Part shown: in pieces, positions 8,830-16,622 of the stretch
Position numbering within the stretch: position 1 is the first letter of the stretch
How the letters are laid out: the number at the start of each line of letters is the position of its first letter
NCBI RefSeq assembly: GCF_039023475.1
Contig: NZ_JBCHVB010000001.1
Coordinates: 744,001-808,000, forward strand
DNA from: Erwinia sp039023475
GTDB taxonomy: Bacteria; Pseudomonadota; Gammaproteobacteria; Enterobacterales; Enterobacteriaceae
Direction: 5' to 3'
DNA: 64,000 nt
Notes under the pieces: model-generated
Seen by the model: only the letters and a program-made list of their open reading frames with translations
The model's database searches: none
What the model was told of the DNA's origin: nothing
Position numbers and translations under genes: made by a program

Positions 8830-10214
8830 ACAGCTGGCAAATTCTGGGCATTGACCCCACGTCTGATGAGGCGCTGATCCGTCGCGCTTACGCACGGCAG
8901 CTGAAGCAGCATCGCCCGGACAGCGATCCTGAAGGGTATCAGCAACTTCGCGAAGCTTTTGAACTGGTGAAGGAAATGGCCAGGTATCAGCACGTCGGGG
9001 AGGAGGATGAAGCGGAAGCCGTGAACACCTCAGAAGTTGTGGAGACCCCGGAAGCCGTGGAGATCGCGCTTAAGAATGGGGGATATTTATCCGGTATTAA
9101 GGTAACTGAAAGTCATTTTGACCCTGCTGAATTTGAACTCTCATCAAGCCCGCTTTATACGTCTGAAGAGGTAGAGGAACATGTCTCCGGGCTGCTTGAA
9201 AACGCAATGCAAGGCCTCAACGCGCTGGCTTCATTCTACCAGGAGGTGACCCATAAGGGCACGCTACAGCAACAGCAGCAGTTTCATCAGGATGTGGCAG
9301 CGAAGCTGGCAGAACAGCCTGACCTGACGGAATGGTTACTGGAACAGGTCAGCGATCGGCTGGGCTGGGGGCTTGACCAGTACAGCAGCAGCTATCTGGT
9401 GCCCCAGCATTTGCAATATGCGCTTTATCAGCAGATCCGGGCGACCGAACGTGAACAGGCCTGGAAAAAAGTGGCACTGGAAAAAACGCATGGCAATCTG
9501 TTAAACCGTACGGCGCTGAAGCTGCTGTGCAGTGAGCGGAATGTCTGCCCGTTCTGGGTTCGTCTGATACCGGGACTGATCGCCGAAATGACGCAGCAGA
9601 GGAATAAGCTTTATGCCACTTTTCCTGAACTGGTGGAACGCCTGAACCCTGCCGTACTCGAATTTATCAGTAAGCCCCAGTATGCGCTGAGCTGGCAGGG
9701 AATGTTTCTCCTGCTATTTTGGGGAACAGTTCTGCATTACGTGTGGCCAGCCCCCCCGCAGGGCCCTGAGCTGGGATGGATTGCGGGCAGCCTTATCATT
9801 TTTTATATTTACATCAATGATTTGATACTGATGAGCCTGAAAGGACGGCAGTGGCTGATGGGGCTGTTTTTAGGGGTGGAATGCCTGTTTTCACTGCTGA
9901 TGCTGTGCGGTCTGTTTATCGGAGTACTGTTTATTCTGATAAGCAGTATGCCCTCAAAGGGCGAAGGCTTTTCCGGGCTGGTCCCGCTGTTTCTGGCGCT
10001 GATTGAATGGCTGGTACTCTGGGCGATCTGGCCGAAAAACGTTCCCGGCCTCCGGCGTCCGGGCATCGCTGTGGCAAGGTTGCTCACCAGCCCCTGGCGC
10101 CTGCTTGCGACGCTGGATTTCACCACGATGGCATTTCCCCTTGCGGCTGCTTATGGCGCCTTCTGTTATTTGATCTTAAACGAACTGATGAAACTGGCCG
10201 CCCATTTCCTGTGA
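8826..10214 (+). CDS. Membrane-anchored J-domain co-chaperone (DjlB/DjlC-type)
   Basis: 462 residues. An N-terminal J-like domain (1-50, WQILGIDPTSDEALIRRAYARQL) is followed by an acidic, helical middle region and a C-terminal block of several hydrophobic segments (about 290-462) predicted to span the inner membrane. The HPD tripeptide that triggers Hsp70 ATPase reads H29-R-P-D32, with an inserted Arg. This is frequent in the subfamily that pairs with HscC-type Hsp70s. Overlap with the chaperone gene by 4 nt supports a dedicated pair, probably acting at the membrane (inference). Confidence 0.85.
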   Translation: MNSWQILGIDPTSDEALIRRAYARQLKQHRPDSDPEGYQQLREAFELVKEMARYQHVGEEDEAEAVNTSEVVETPEAVEIALKNGGYLSGIKVTESHFDPAEFELSSSPLYTSEEVEEHVSGLLENAMQGLNALASFYQEVTHKGTLQQQQQFHQDVAAKLAEQPDLTEWLLEQVSDRLGWGLDQYSSSYLVPQHLQYALYQQIRATEREQAWKKVALEKTHGNLLNRTALKLLCSERNVCPFWVRLIPGLIAEMTQQRNKLYATFPELVERLNPAVLEFISKPQYALSWQGMFLLLFWGTVLHYVWPAPPQGPELGWIAGSLIIFYIYINDLILMSLKGRQWLMGLFLGVECLFSLLMLCGLFIGVLFILISSMPSKGEGFSGLVPLFLALIEWLVLWAIWPKNVPGLRRPGIAVARLLTSPWRLLATLDFTTMAFPLAAAYGAFCYLILNELMKLAAHFL

Positions 10215-10304
10215 TGTTGAATATCAGTAAAAGACGGGCGCTTAGCGTTTCGTCTTTTATTATCACGGGAATCGCGCCGGGAAAAGATAAGCTGAGCAAT
10301 AATT

Positions 10305-10325
10305 AAAACCGGTTTGTCCGGTTTT
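10305..10325. terminator. Bidirectional terminator between convergent genes
   Basis: AAAACCGG, a TTTGT loop, then CCGGTTTT: a perfect 8-bp stem with A/T flanks on both sides. It sits between the J-domain gene and the leftward 81-aa gene. Confidence 0.75.
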
Positions 10326-10327
10326 AG

Positions 10328-10573
10328 TTATCGGATAATCCGTTTCGCCTTCGCTTCATCAAGCCATTCCCTGAATTCCGTTAAAAGCAAATCGTACAAT
10401 TTATCATCGGTAATCTGATTAAAATTATCAACAGGGAAGAAGTGCGTGTTATCGATCAATCTGTCGGTGAGCGTATCTAATTTCTCAAGGATCCCGTAAT
10501 TACTGCCGCCCAGCCCAACAAACTTGAAGAAAACAGACAGCATGGCCGACTCGCGGATCTTCTCTTTGATCAA
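10328..10573 (-). CDS. Hypothetical protein, 81 aa, downstream of terE
   Basis: A small protein with an internal hydrophobic patch (MLSVFFKFVGLGG) and an amphipathic, charged C-terminus ending EWLDEAKAKRIIR. I recognise no family. It starts at a TTG; an internal ATG ten codons on is an alternative. It lies directly after the strong terE terminator on the same strand, so it would be read by leakage or its own promoter. It is included because it fills the gap between two terminators. Confidence 0.5.
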   Translation of the reverse strand: MIKEKIRESAMLSVFFKFVGLGGSNYGILEKLDTLTDRLIDNTHFFPVDNFNQITDDKLYDLLLTEFREWLDEAKAKRIIR

Positions 10574-10590
10574 TCTTGTTGAGATAAAAA

Positions 10591-10614
10591 AAACCCTGTC
10601 CGGAGACAGGGTTT
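10591..10614 (-). terminator. Terminator of the terZABCDE operon
   Basis: AAACCCTGTC / GACAGGGTTT, a perfect 10-bp stem with a CGGA tetraloop, is followed on the minus strand by TTTTT. It is placed 28 bp after the terE stop. Confidence 0.9.
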
Positions 10615-10641
10615 GCGGGAGCAGATATCAGGCTGAAACGA

Positions 10642-11217
10642 TCAGACTGAAACGCCGTGCTGCGAAGCCAGTGCAGAAAGGCCGCCGGCAAAGCCCTGAC
10701 CGATAGCTTTGAACTTCCACTCTTCGTTGTGACGATAGAGTTCGCCAAAGATCATCGCGGTTTCGGTGCTGGCATCTTCGGAGAGATCGAAGCGGGCGAT
10801 TTCGCTGTTGTTGTCTTCATTCACAACGCGCATATAGCTGTTGCTGACCATGCCGAAGTTCTGCTTACGGGCTTCCGCGTCATAGATGGTTACCGCGAAC
10901 ACCAGCTTTTTGACCTCGGCAGGGACGCCAGACAGGGTGATTTTCACCTGCTCGTCATCACCATCACCTTCACCGGTACGGTTATCGCCCTGGTGAACGA
11001 CAGAGCCATCCGCGCTTGATGGGTTGTTGAAGAAGATAAAGGATTTGTCGTTCAGCACTTTACCGTCATCACCCACCATGAAAACAGAGGCATCCAGGTC
11101 GAACGCTGCGCCATCAGTTACGCGCGCATCCCAGCCCAGACCGACAACGATTTTGGTCATTCCTGGCGCTTCTTTGGTCAGTGAAACGTTACCGCCTTTA
11201 ACAAGAGATACAGCCAT
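10642..11217 (-). CDS. terE: TerE, TerD-family tellurium/stress resistance protein
   Basis: 191 residues of the TerD fold. The start MAVSLVKGGNVSLTKEAPGM and the acidic loop GDNRTGEGDGDDEQ, which binds Ca2+ in characterised TerD proteins, are typical, as is the GELYRHNEEWKFKAIGQGF block. It is cytoplasmic with no signal peptide. It is the last gene of terZABCDE and ends in the strong terminator. The Ter system confers resistance to tellurite, colicins and phage in other enterobacteria, but its biochemical action is not settled. It is a clear paralogue of terD upstream. Confidence 0.92.
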   Translation of the reverse strand: MAVSLVKGGNVSLTKEAPGMTKIVVGLGWDARVTDGAAFDLDASVFMVGDDGKVLNDKSFIFFNNPSSADGSVVHQGDNRTGEGDGDDEQVKITLSGVPAEVKKLVFAVTIYDAEARKQNFGMVSNSYMRVVNEDNNSEIARFDLSEDASTETAMIFGELYRHNEEWKFKAIGQGFAGGLSALASQHGVSV

Positions 11218-11293
11218 GATTTCTGTCCTTACTTTAAGAGTGGTAAGCCCGTCCGCCGTGGCCGCGGGCTAAGAAAACTGTTTTTAACAACGA

Positions 11294-11872
11294 TCAGGAA
11301 GCATTAACGCCATACTGGGCGCATACGGACGCCAGCCCGCCCGCATAACCCTGCCCCACCGCACGGAATTTCCACTCGCCATTGTGACGATAGAGCTCCC
11401 CGAACAGCATTGCGGTTTCGGTGCTGGCATCTTCAGAGAGGTCATAACGCGCCACTTCAGATTTGCTGTCATTATTGACCAGGCGGATAAACGCATTCGC
11501 CACCTGGCCAAAACTCTGACGGCGCGTCTGCGCATCATGAATAGTGACAACAAAGACAATTTTATCGACGTCACTGGCGATAGCGTCGAGTTTCACAATC
11601 AGCGATTCGTCATCGCCGTCACCTTCACCCGTCCGGTTATCGCCCGTATGCGCCACGGAACCGTCGGCGCTTTTCAGGTTGTTGTAGAAAATGAAGTCCG
11701 CATCACTGCGTACTTTGCCATCCGCTTTTAACAGGAACGCCGAGGCATCGAGGTCGAAATCCTGTCCGTCTGTTGAACGGTCATCCCAACCGAGACCAAT
11801 TAACACATTTTTCATGGTCGGATCGGCTTTAGCCAGTGAAACATTACCGCCCTTCGAGAGTGTTACTGCCAT
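11294..11872 (-). CDS. terD: TerD, tellurium/stress resistance protein
   Basis: 192 residues starting MAVTLSKGGNVSLAKADPTM. The Ca2+-binding acidic loop GDNRTGEGDGDDES and the GELYRHNGEWKFRAVGQGY block are present. The frame extends five codons upstream, but the ATG at 11872 has a GAGG ribosome site and aligns with TerE. It is the fifth gene of the operon, between terC and terE. In the Ter model TerD proteins form a Ca2+-responsive complex with TerB and the membrane protein TerC. Confidence 0.93.
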   Translation of the reverse strand: MAVTLSKGGNVSLAKADPTMKNVLIGLGWDDRSTDGQDFDLDASAFLLKADGKVRSDADFIFYNNLKSADGSVAHTGDNRTGEGDGDDESLIVKLDAIASDVDKIVFVVTIHDAQTRRQSFGQVANAFIRLVNNDSKSEVARYDLSEDASTETAMLFGELYRHNGEWKFRAVGQGYAGGLASVCAQYGVNAS

Positions 11873-11929
11873 ATCAGATATCCTCAATTCACTTGTATTT
11901 AATTCGGGTGTTGCGGGTCGTTCTGCCGG

Positions 11930-12958
11930 TTACGATTTCGCTTCTTTACCCGGGAAGATCAGGCTGGCAACAATACCCACCGCCAGCACGCCGATAACCA
12001 CAAACAGGCTTGTCATCGCATCAATCGAAATGCCGTGATGGAAGAAGTGGTCGGTCGCATTCAATCCCAGCTTCGCCGCAATAAAGAACAGCAGGACAAT
12101 TACCGCTTTTTCCAGATGCACCAGATACTGCTTCAGCGCTTCGAGCACAAAATAGAGTGTACGCAGGCCCAGAATAGCAAACATCATTGCACTGTAAACA
12201 ATCAGCGGTTCACGGCTGACGGCAATGACCGCTGGCACGGAGTCAAAAGCAAACATCACGTCCGACAGCTCAACGACCGCCAGACAGAGAAGCATTGGCG
12301 TGGCGTAGCGTGCTGCTTTCGTCACGCGACCAATCTTAACGTCTGCGTTTTCAGGCTTAGCCAGCTCGTCGTCCACCTCTTTCTGGCTGAGTACGAACGC
12401 GTTGCCGCGCAGTTTCGGCCAGATTGGGAAGAAGCGTTTTACCATACGGTACGCAATATGCTGTGAGTAGTCCTCGATCTCATCGTCATCGTCACCGCTT
12501 TTCAGCATCATTACAGCCGTCCAGGCCACAATTAAGGCAAAGACCACCTCAACCCATGGACCCAGCGCCAGCAGGCTTGTGCCGATCGCCACAAAGATGC
12601 CGCGGAAAACGATAGCGCCGATGATCCCCCAGTAAAGCACGCGGTGGCGGAAGCGATCGGGAATAGCGAACCAGGAAAAGATCGCCATCATCACGAACAG
12701 GTTATCGACGGAAAGCACTTTCTCAAGCGCATAGCCGGTGATAAAGAGGCTTGCCACCTCAGCGCCGTGGTGAACGTACAGGAAGCCTGCGAATGCCATC
12801 GCCATGGCGATCCAGAAAACGGACCACAAAGAGGCGCTTTTCAGAGAGATAGGTTGATCTCCCCGGTGCATGAACAGGTCAATAATAATCGCGCCGACGG
12901 AGAGCAGTATAAAAACGGCTACTGTCTCAATCGGGAAGCCGATGTGTGTGGACTCCAT
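11930..12958 (-). CDS. terC: TerC, integral membrane component of Ter system
   Basis: 342 residues with about eight or nine hydrophobic helices, a typical TerC length. Family motifs are visible: GYALEKVLSVDNLFV, VVELSDVMFAFDSVPAV and the AILGLRTLYF segment. Acidic residues within helices (Glu and Asp of EKVLSVDN and ELSDVMFAFDS) are thought to bind metal ions. A charged cytoplasmic loop (GDDDDEIEDYS) follows the middle helices. It is encoded between terB and terD. By family knowledge it interacts with TerB at the inner membrane and may move or sense metal ions. Confidence 0.93.
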   Translation of the reverse strand: MESTHIGFPIETVAVFILLSVGAIIIDLFMHRGDQPISLKSASLWSVFWIAMAMAFAGFLYVHHGAEVASLFITGYALEKVLSVDNLFVMMAIFSWFAIPDRFRHRVLYWGIIGAIVFRGIFVAIGTSLLALGPWVEVVFALIVAWTAVMMLKSGDDDDEIEDYSQHIAYRMVKRFFPIWPKLRGNAFVLSQKEVDDELAKPENADVKIGRVTKAARYATPMLLCLAVVELSDVMFAFDSVPAVIAVSREPLIVYSAMMFAILGLRTLYFVLEALKQYLVHLEKAVIVLLFFIAAKLGLNATDHFFHHGISIDAMTSLFVVIGVLAVGIVASLIFPGKEAKS

Positions 12959-13002
12959 GAATTTACCCTTCGATATTGTTAATGTTTATTATTATGTTTC
13001 AG

Positions 13003-13458
13003 TTAAAGATCGAAATCTTGCGCCTGCAAACCCAGCGCAGCGATAATCTCGCGCACGGATTTTTTTTCATTATCATCGAAATCACCATCGCTTTTGGCGA
13101 TAGCAATACCAACGCGTACAGCAAGCTGCGCCTGTTCTGGCTTGTTTTTCAGCGCCAGAATATATTTCATGGTTTCGCCTTTGCCGATTTCAAAATCGAA
13201 ATCGTAACTCTTCACCATTTTCTCAAAAACAGCGATCACTTCTTCATTGTCGAATACGCTGAGTTCGGGAGAGTTGCGCAGAAAACCGATCATTTTCTGT
13301 TTCTCTTCGGCGCTCACGCCATTGCTGGCAATCGCGATACGGGCGCACACGGCAATAGTCCCTTCAAGGAAAGTGCGGTTTTTAAAGCGCCCCACCTGCT
13401 TGCTTAACTCTTCACGACCCGATTTGACTGCGCCCATCACTTTATTAAAAAAACTCAT
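13003..13458 (-). CDS. terB: TerB, tellurite resistance protein
   Basis: 151 residues, all-helical TerB family and same length as plasmid TerB. Start MSFFNKVMGAVKSGREEL; conserved GVSAEEKQKMIGFL and AIAKSDGDFDDNEKKSVREI segments carry the acidic metal-binding positions. It is cytoplasmic or membrane-peripheral and is known to associate with TerC. It lies 13 bp after terA with a clear ribosome site (GGAG) before the ATG. Confidence 0.93.
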   Translation of the reverse strand: MSFFNKVMGAVKSGREELSKQVGRFKNRTFLEGTIAVCARIAIASNGVSAEEKQKMIGFLRNSPELSVFDNEEVIAVFEKMVKSYDFDFEIGKGETMKYILALKNKPEQAQLAVRVGIAIAKSDGDFDDNEKKSVREIIAALGLQAQDFDL

Positions 13459-13471
13459 TTTTCACTCCTGC

Positions 13472-14614
13472 CTATTTTGAACCCGCTTTCCAGCGGAAAC
13501 CCCAGCCAAACGCTTTGTCCATATCGGAGTGACCCGAGAAAAAGCGGTTCACCCGTTCCACGTTTATTGCCCCACCCTCATTCACCAGGCGGGCAATAGC
13601 GCACATGTTGCGCTTGTTGTCCCCTTCGTTCATGAAGCTTTCTATCGGCGGCTGCCCCGGAACGTGAACGGTCACCATGCCGTCGGTTTTTTCCCAGCTG
13701 GCCGCGCCCTCGTAGATATAGGCGTAGATCAGCACTTCTTTAATCTCTTTCCACTGCTTGCCATTGATATGCAGCCATTCGCCCGTAGAAAGTGAGCCGG
13801 TACGATCATCACCCTGTAACTGAACGTAGGGCTCTCTGGTGAGATCGCCGAACATATTTCCCAGCGCCTGCACGACGGTAGAGTGTCCATCCTGAAGCCT
13901 GACGAAGGCGCCAAGGTCCAGATCGATGCCTTTATTCCCGCCAAAGGCGCTTTTTAAGAAGCTGGCCTTTTGCGTGCTCTGATTCCAGTTCAGGTTGACC
14001 CGGATCTCGCCAAAATCAGCGCGTTTTTCCAGGCTGATCGTAGGTTTCTCCTTGGTCAGGGAAACTTTACTCAGGTTCACTTTGGGGGCGGGCGGAGCAG
14101 CCGGTGCGGGAGCGGGATTATCCGCAATCTCCACGCCGAAGTGTTCCGCAAGAGGCTGTAAGCCGCCATTAAATCCCTGGGAGATAAAGCGGAATTTCCA
14201 CTCACCGTTCCGGCGGTAAAGCTCCCCAAGGATTAATGCCGCCTCTTGCCGTCCGGCGGTTTCCACTTCGCCCAGCAGCTGCACCGCGCCGTTAACTTCA
14301 ATCTGAATAGTGAGTTTATTCAGACTGGAAATAAGCTGGCTGCCTTCACAGGTGGCGCTGAAGGCAATTTTCTGGACGTCACCGCTTAACGCGGGCAGAT
14401 TCACCGCGAACAGGGCATCGTTACCGGTTGCCGAATAACGCACCGTTTTGTCATCGTTTTCCGGCTGACCATAAAAAATCATATCCGCATCGCCGCGGAC
14501 CTTGCCGCCGTCATAAAGGCGGAATGAAGAGACGTCGACCGGCGCGCTGGAGACAACGCGAACCGTCACTGGCTGATTCTGGATCGGGGCGTTCCCCCCT
14601 GGCGACAGTTTCAT
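13472..14614 (-). CDS. terA: TerA, tellurium resistance protein
   Basis: 380 residues. The N-terminal half is a TerD-like domain (SFRLYDGG...GELYRRNGEWKFRFISQGF), followed by a Pro/Ala-rich linker (about 190-210) and a second TerA-specific domain that begins with VSLTKEKPTISLEKR and includes the ASFLKSAFGGNKGIDLDLGAF segment. The ATG is chosen because it overlaps the terZ stop (TGATG) and gives the family N-terminus MKLSPGGNAP; the upstream open frame is an artefact. Predicted to act in the cytoplasmic Ter complex. Confidence 0.92.
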   Translation of the reverse strand: MKLSPGGNAPIQNQPVTVRVVSSAPVDVSSFRLYDGGKVRGDADMIFYGQPENDDKTVRYSATGNDALFAVNLPALSGDVQKIAFSATCEGSQLISSLNKLTIQIEVNGAVQLLGEVETAGRQEAALILGELYRRNGEWKFRFISQGFNGGLQPLAEHFGVEIADNPAPAPAAPPAPKVNLSKVSLTKEKPTISLEKRADFGEIRVNLNWNQSTQKASFLKSAFGGNKGIDLDLGAFVRLQDGHSTVVQALGNMFGDLTREPYVQLQGDDRTGSLSTGEWLHINGKQWKEIKEVLIYAYIYEGAASWEKTDGMVTVHVPGQPPIESFMNEGDNKRNMCAIARLVNEGGAINVERVNRFFSGHSDMDKAFGWGFRWKAGSK

Positions 14615-15201
14615 CAGACCACCACCGCAGCCACGATTTGGCCAATCATATCTTCTACAGTACGTCCCGTGCAGGCGAGCCCGTGGGCGGTGAAGTTCCA
14701 CTCGCCACCGCTACGGCGCAGTGAGGCGATCAGAACGCCCGTGTGTGAGCCCTGCTCGGTCAGCTGAAACCGGCCCAGCTCTTTCGAGGTCTGATCCAGT
14801 ACCCGGCAGAAGGCGTTGTCCACTTCATTGAAGGTTTGCCCACGGAAACTGTTTACAGTCAGCGCCAGAAATTCAACATTTGGCGACAGGCGGCTGAGGT
14901 CGGCCTTGATCACTTCATCATCGCCGTCGCCCTCACCGGTCAGGTTGTCACCGGTATGCACGATGGCACCATCTTTCGACTTAAGCTGGCGGAAAGAGAC
15001 GGTATCAATCACCCCGCCCTGCGCATCAAGCAGTACGCAACTCGCGTCGAGATCGATGCTGTCCTTGCCACCACCGAACAACCCCCCCAGAAAGCCTCCT
15101 TTTTTCTTGATCGGGTCCCAGCCCAAACCGAACTGAATCTGAGAGAGGGCGCTACTTTGTTTAGCCAGAGAAATTGTCTGATTCTTGCGCAAAGAGACCA
15201 T
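14614..15201 (-). CDS. terZ: TerZ, first gene of the ter operon
   Basis: 195 residues, TerD family. It starts MVSLRKNQTISLAKQSSAL and has a Gly-rich insertion (GGFLGGLFGGGKDSIDLDAS) typical of TerZ compared with TerD and TerE. The acidic loop GDNLTGEGDGDDEV is intact. The gene is read from a promoter in the shared divergent region and overlaps terA by one base. Confidence 0.92.
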   Translation of the reverse strand: MVSLRKNQTISLAKQSSALSQIQFGLGWDPIKKKGGFLGGLFGGGKDSIDLDASCVLLDAQGGVIDTVSFRQLKSKDGAIVHTGDNLTGEGDGDDEVIKADLSRLSPNVEFLALTVNSFRGQTFNEVDNAFCRVLDQTSKELGRFQLTEQGSHTGVLIASLRRSGGEWNFTAHGLACTGRTVEDMIGQIVAAVVV

Positions 15202-15267
15202 CGTAAATCCTTAATGTTGAGTTGCACAGTCGCTGTGTAAGGTGAGCATCAAGCCCGAAACATCCAA

Positions 15268-15295
15268 ATCATAACATGTGAACCTTAATCTTCAA
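15268..15295 (-). promoter_or_regulatory. Predicted terZ promoter (extended -10)
   Basis: On the minus strand: -35 TTGAAG, a 16-bp spacer, and -10 TATGAT preceded by TGT (extended -10). The -10 element overlaps one of the ATCAT-N3-ATGAT-like sites, as expected for a regulated promoter. The position is inferred from sequence only. Confidence 0.6.
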
Positions 15296-15439
15296 GTATT
15301 CAATCATCTTATGATTTGTAAATTATAATAACCTAATGATAAATATATATTTTTTATTAGTTACCTGAATCATTAGCTTTAAATTAACTTGCTTAACTTT
15401 ACATAAATTCCAATAGCGATGAGTTTATCATAATATGAT
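15268..15439. promoter_or_regulatory. Three ATCAT-N3-ATGAT palindromes in the divergent ter control region
   Basis: ATCAT-AAC-ATGTG (15268-15280, one mismatch), ATCAT-CTT-ATGAT (15303-15315, extended to AATCAT..ATGATT) and ATCAT-AAT-ATGAT (15427-15439). The first overlaps the terZ -10 and the third abuts the -35 of the rightward operon. A further inverted pair, CTAATGAT (15333-15340) and ATCATTAG (15369-15376), lies between them. These are candidate operators for TerW, whose gene ends the rightward operon (inference). Confidence 0.55.
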
Positions 15440-15468
15440 TGACATAGCGCGTGGCGCGCACTTACACT
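15439..15468 (+). promoter_or_regulatory. Predicted promoter of the ter-associated biosynthetic operon
   Basis: Consensus -35 TTGACA (15439-15444), an 18-bp spacer, and -10 TACACT (15463-15468). The spacer holds a short GC palindrome GCGCG-TGG-CGCGC in otherwise very A+T-rich DNA, which may be a further binding site. Confidence 0.65.
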
Positions 15469-15509
15469 GGTTTGCTATTTAAAAATCGACATCACCAAGC
15501 GGGGATCAA

Positions 15510-16619
15510 ATGGGTTCAGCAATCTGGTTTATGGAAGGCCTGTCGTGTCAGCGGGACATTCTGACCGCGGTGCAACAAGCCCGCGCGGCGGCAGATGCGG
15601 ATTTCCGCATTATTGCGTCCCATCGCCAGCCACGTTTAGAAATCCTGGGTGAGGCTGACTACGCCTACCTTGAACCCGCCGCTGATGAAGCGCGTCTGGC
15701 GTTTATTCGCCATGTCGTGGACGCACAGTCTGTCCGCGCTATCCATACCGGCAAAAATTACGTCTGGTTTGAAGAAAACCGCAAAGTCATTGAAAGCCTG
15801 GGCGTCAGGCTGACGACCGGTGCGCTTGACCACGCCACCTTCGAGCTTGCTGATGATAAATATGCGTTTAGCCAGCATATGAAGCGGCACGGATTGCCCG
15901 TTGTTGCAGCAAAAGTCTTCAGCACTGCGGACGAGCTGGCCTGCCTGCTGCACGATCATTATGCTCAGGATGCAACAGCAGACGTGCTGCCCTGCATTAA
16001 ACCCGTTCAGGGCATCTATGGTATGGGATTCTGGATGCTGGATAAAAATGCGCCCATGATGGCCTGCTTCCAGCAAACTGACCGGCGTCGGGTGCATCCC
16101 GATACCTATCTCCATGCGCTGAAAGAGGCGGAAAGTGCCGGAACGGCCAGCCCGCCGATGCTGTTTATGCCCTGGCTGCCAGGCCCTGAGCGATCGGTGG
16201 ATATGGTCGTTGAGAGGGGAAAGGTCCTGGCGGCGGTCTCACGTTGCAAAACCAGCGAAGGGCAGGTACTGGAGCAGAGCGGCGAAGCGTATGAACTCGC
16301 GATCGCCTGTGCGGAAGTGATGAAGGCGGACGGACTGATTAACGTCCAGACCCGCCATTTTACAGATGGTAAGCCCTATCTGCTGGAGACAAATCTGCGG
16401 CCTTCAGGCGGCGTGGGATATACGCTGCACAGCGGCGTTAACCTGCCGGGGCTTTTCGCCCTGCGGCAGCTTGGGCTGGCGGACGAGTCAGCCATGGCTG
16501 CGGCTTCCCATAGGTTCCGGGAACTTACCGTTAAGCCGACACACGCCGTTCAGCCCGTGCCCTCAGCGCTTCCGACCTTGCTTACTTATGCTGCACCTTC
16601 TTTATCTCAGGTTAATTAA
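15510..16619 (+). CDS. ATP-grasp enzyme of the Ter-linked biosynthetic operon
   Basis: 369 residues. ATP-grasp features: nucleotide-binding strand (VLPCIKPVQGIYGMGF), the FMPWLPGPERSVDMV segment and a C-terminal metal-binding motif (YLLETNLRPSGGVGY). These enzymes join a carboxylate to an amine or similar group with ATP. By comparative genomics (Ter-dependent stress response systems) this gene family sits with PRTase, HAD and CitE-like genes next to ter genes and is predicted to help make a nucleoside-like metabolite; the product is not proven. First gene of the rightward operon, with a GGGGA ribosome site, 4 bp before the next gene. Confidence 0.85.
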   Translation: MGSAIWFMEGLSCQRDILTAVQQARAAADADFRIIASHRQPRLEILGEADYAYLEPAADEARLAFIRHVVDAQSVRAIHTGKNYVWFEENRKVIESLGVRLTTGALDHATFELADDKYAFSQHMKRHGLPVVAAKVFSTADELACLLHDHYAQDATADVLPCIKPVQGIYGMGFWMLDKNAPMMACFQQTDRRRVHPDTYLHALKEAESAGTASPPMLFMPWLPGPERSVDMVVERGKVLAAVSRCKTSEGQVLEQSGEAYELAIACAEVMKADGLINVQTRHFTDGKPYLLETNLRPSGGVGYTLHSGVNLPGLFALRQLGLADESAMAAASHRFRELTVKPTHAVQPVPSALPTLLTYAAPSLSQVN

Positions 16620-16622
16620 ACT

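Noticed and set aside
14615..14701. 29-codon N-terminal extension of terA
   Set aside because: It lies inside terZ; the ATG overlapping the terZ stop gives the known TerA start.
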